Assembly: GCA_030683105.1 (NCBI GenBank) | Contig: JAUXMZ010000012.1 | Location: 50,899-114,898, forward strand | Direction of reading: 5' to 3' | From: Burkholderiales bacterium | GTDB lineage: Bacteria > Pseudomonadota > Gammaproteobacteria > Burkholderiales > SG8-41 | Length of the DNA stretch: 64,000 bases | In this document: positions 63,637-64,000 of the stretch, one piece after another | Layout: the number at the start of each line of letters is the position of its first letter | How positions within the stretch are numbered: the first letter of the stretch is position 1 | Translations under genes and position numbers: made by a program | Notes under the pieces: model-generated | Told to the model about the DNA's origin: nothing | The model's input: only the letters and a program-made list of their open reading frames with translations | Databases searched by the model: none

Positions 63637-64000
<364 letters not shown>

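Overview
The 64-kb window looks like a chromosomal segment of a sulfur-oxidising betaproteobacterium. Evidence is the partial 16S rRNA at the right end and a sat-aprB-aprA cluster. Most of it is ordinary core and metabolic sequence: cydAB (CIO-like), clpB with a clear sigma-32 promoter, a GGDEF/EAL protein, an AttH-like/FtsX/LolD-like ABC cluster, recQ, four orphan Bug/TctC receptors, a four-domain rhodanese, TauE, rhlE, trpS, scpAB, malic enzyme, liv transporter genes, a cbbQ/cbbO-like AAA+/VWA pair, sat-aprBA, a two-component system, a TolC-RND efflux operon, tRNA-fMet and the start of a 16S gene. The most unusual signal lies in the repeats. A 27-bp hairpin-plus-tail element (consensus about ACCCSTCRAGVGGGTATTGARAAGAAY) occurs four times. 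In three copies, deleting exactly 27 bp restores a perfect host repeat of a different short-period family, so it looks like a tiny precise insertion element that targets other repeats; one copy is in frame inside a CDS. Other items of note are several inverted pairs of short-period repeats (one inside the sat-aprB gap), a 334-bp MITE-like element with 25-bp perfect TIRs abutting a tauE start codon, a 29-bp-arm perfect hairpin just upstream of cbbQ, a twin dyad with 21-bp spacing, and a YkgJ-cbbQ-cbbO cassette beside apr/sat with no RuBisCO in the window. No CRISPR array, prophage or intact transposase gene was found. All calls are by eye from sequence and the ORF track; no database search was run.
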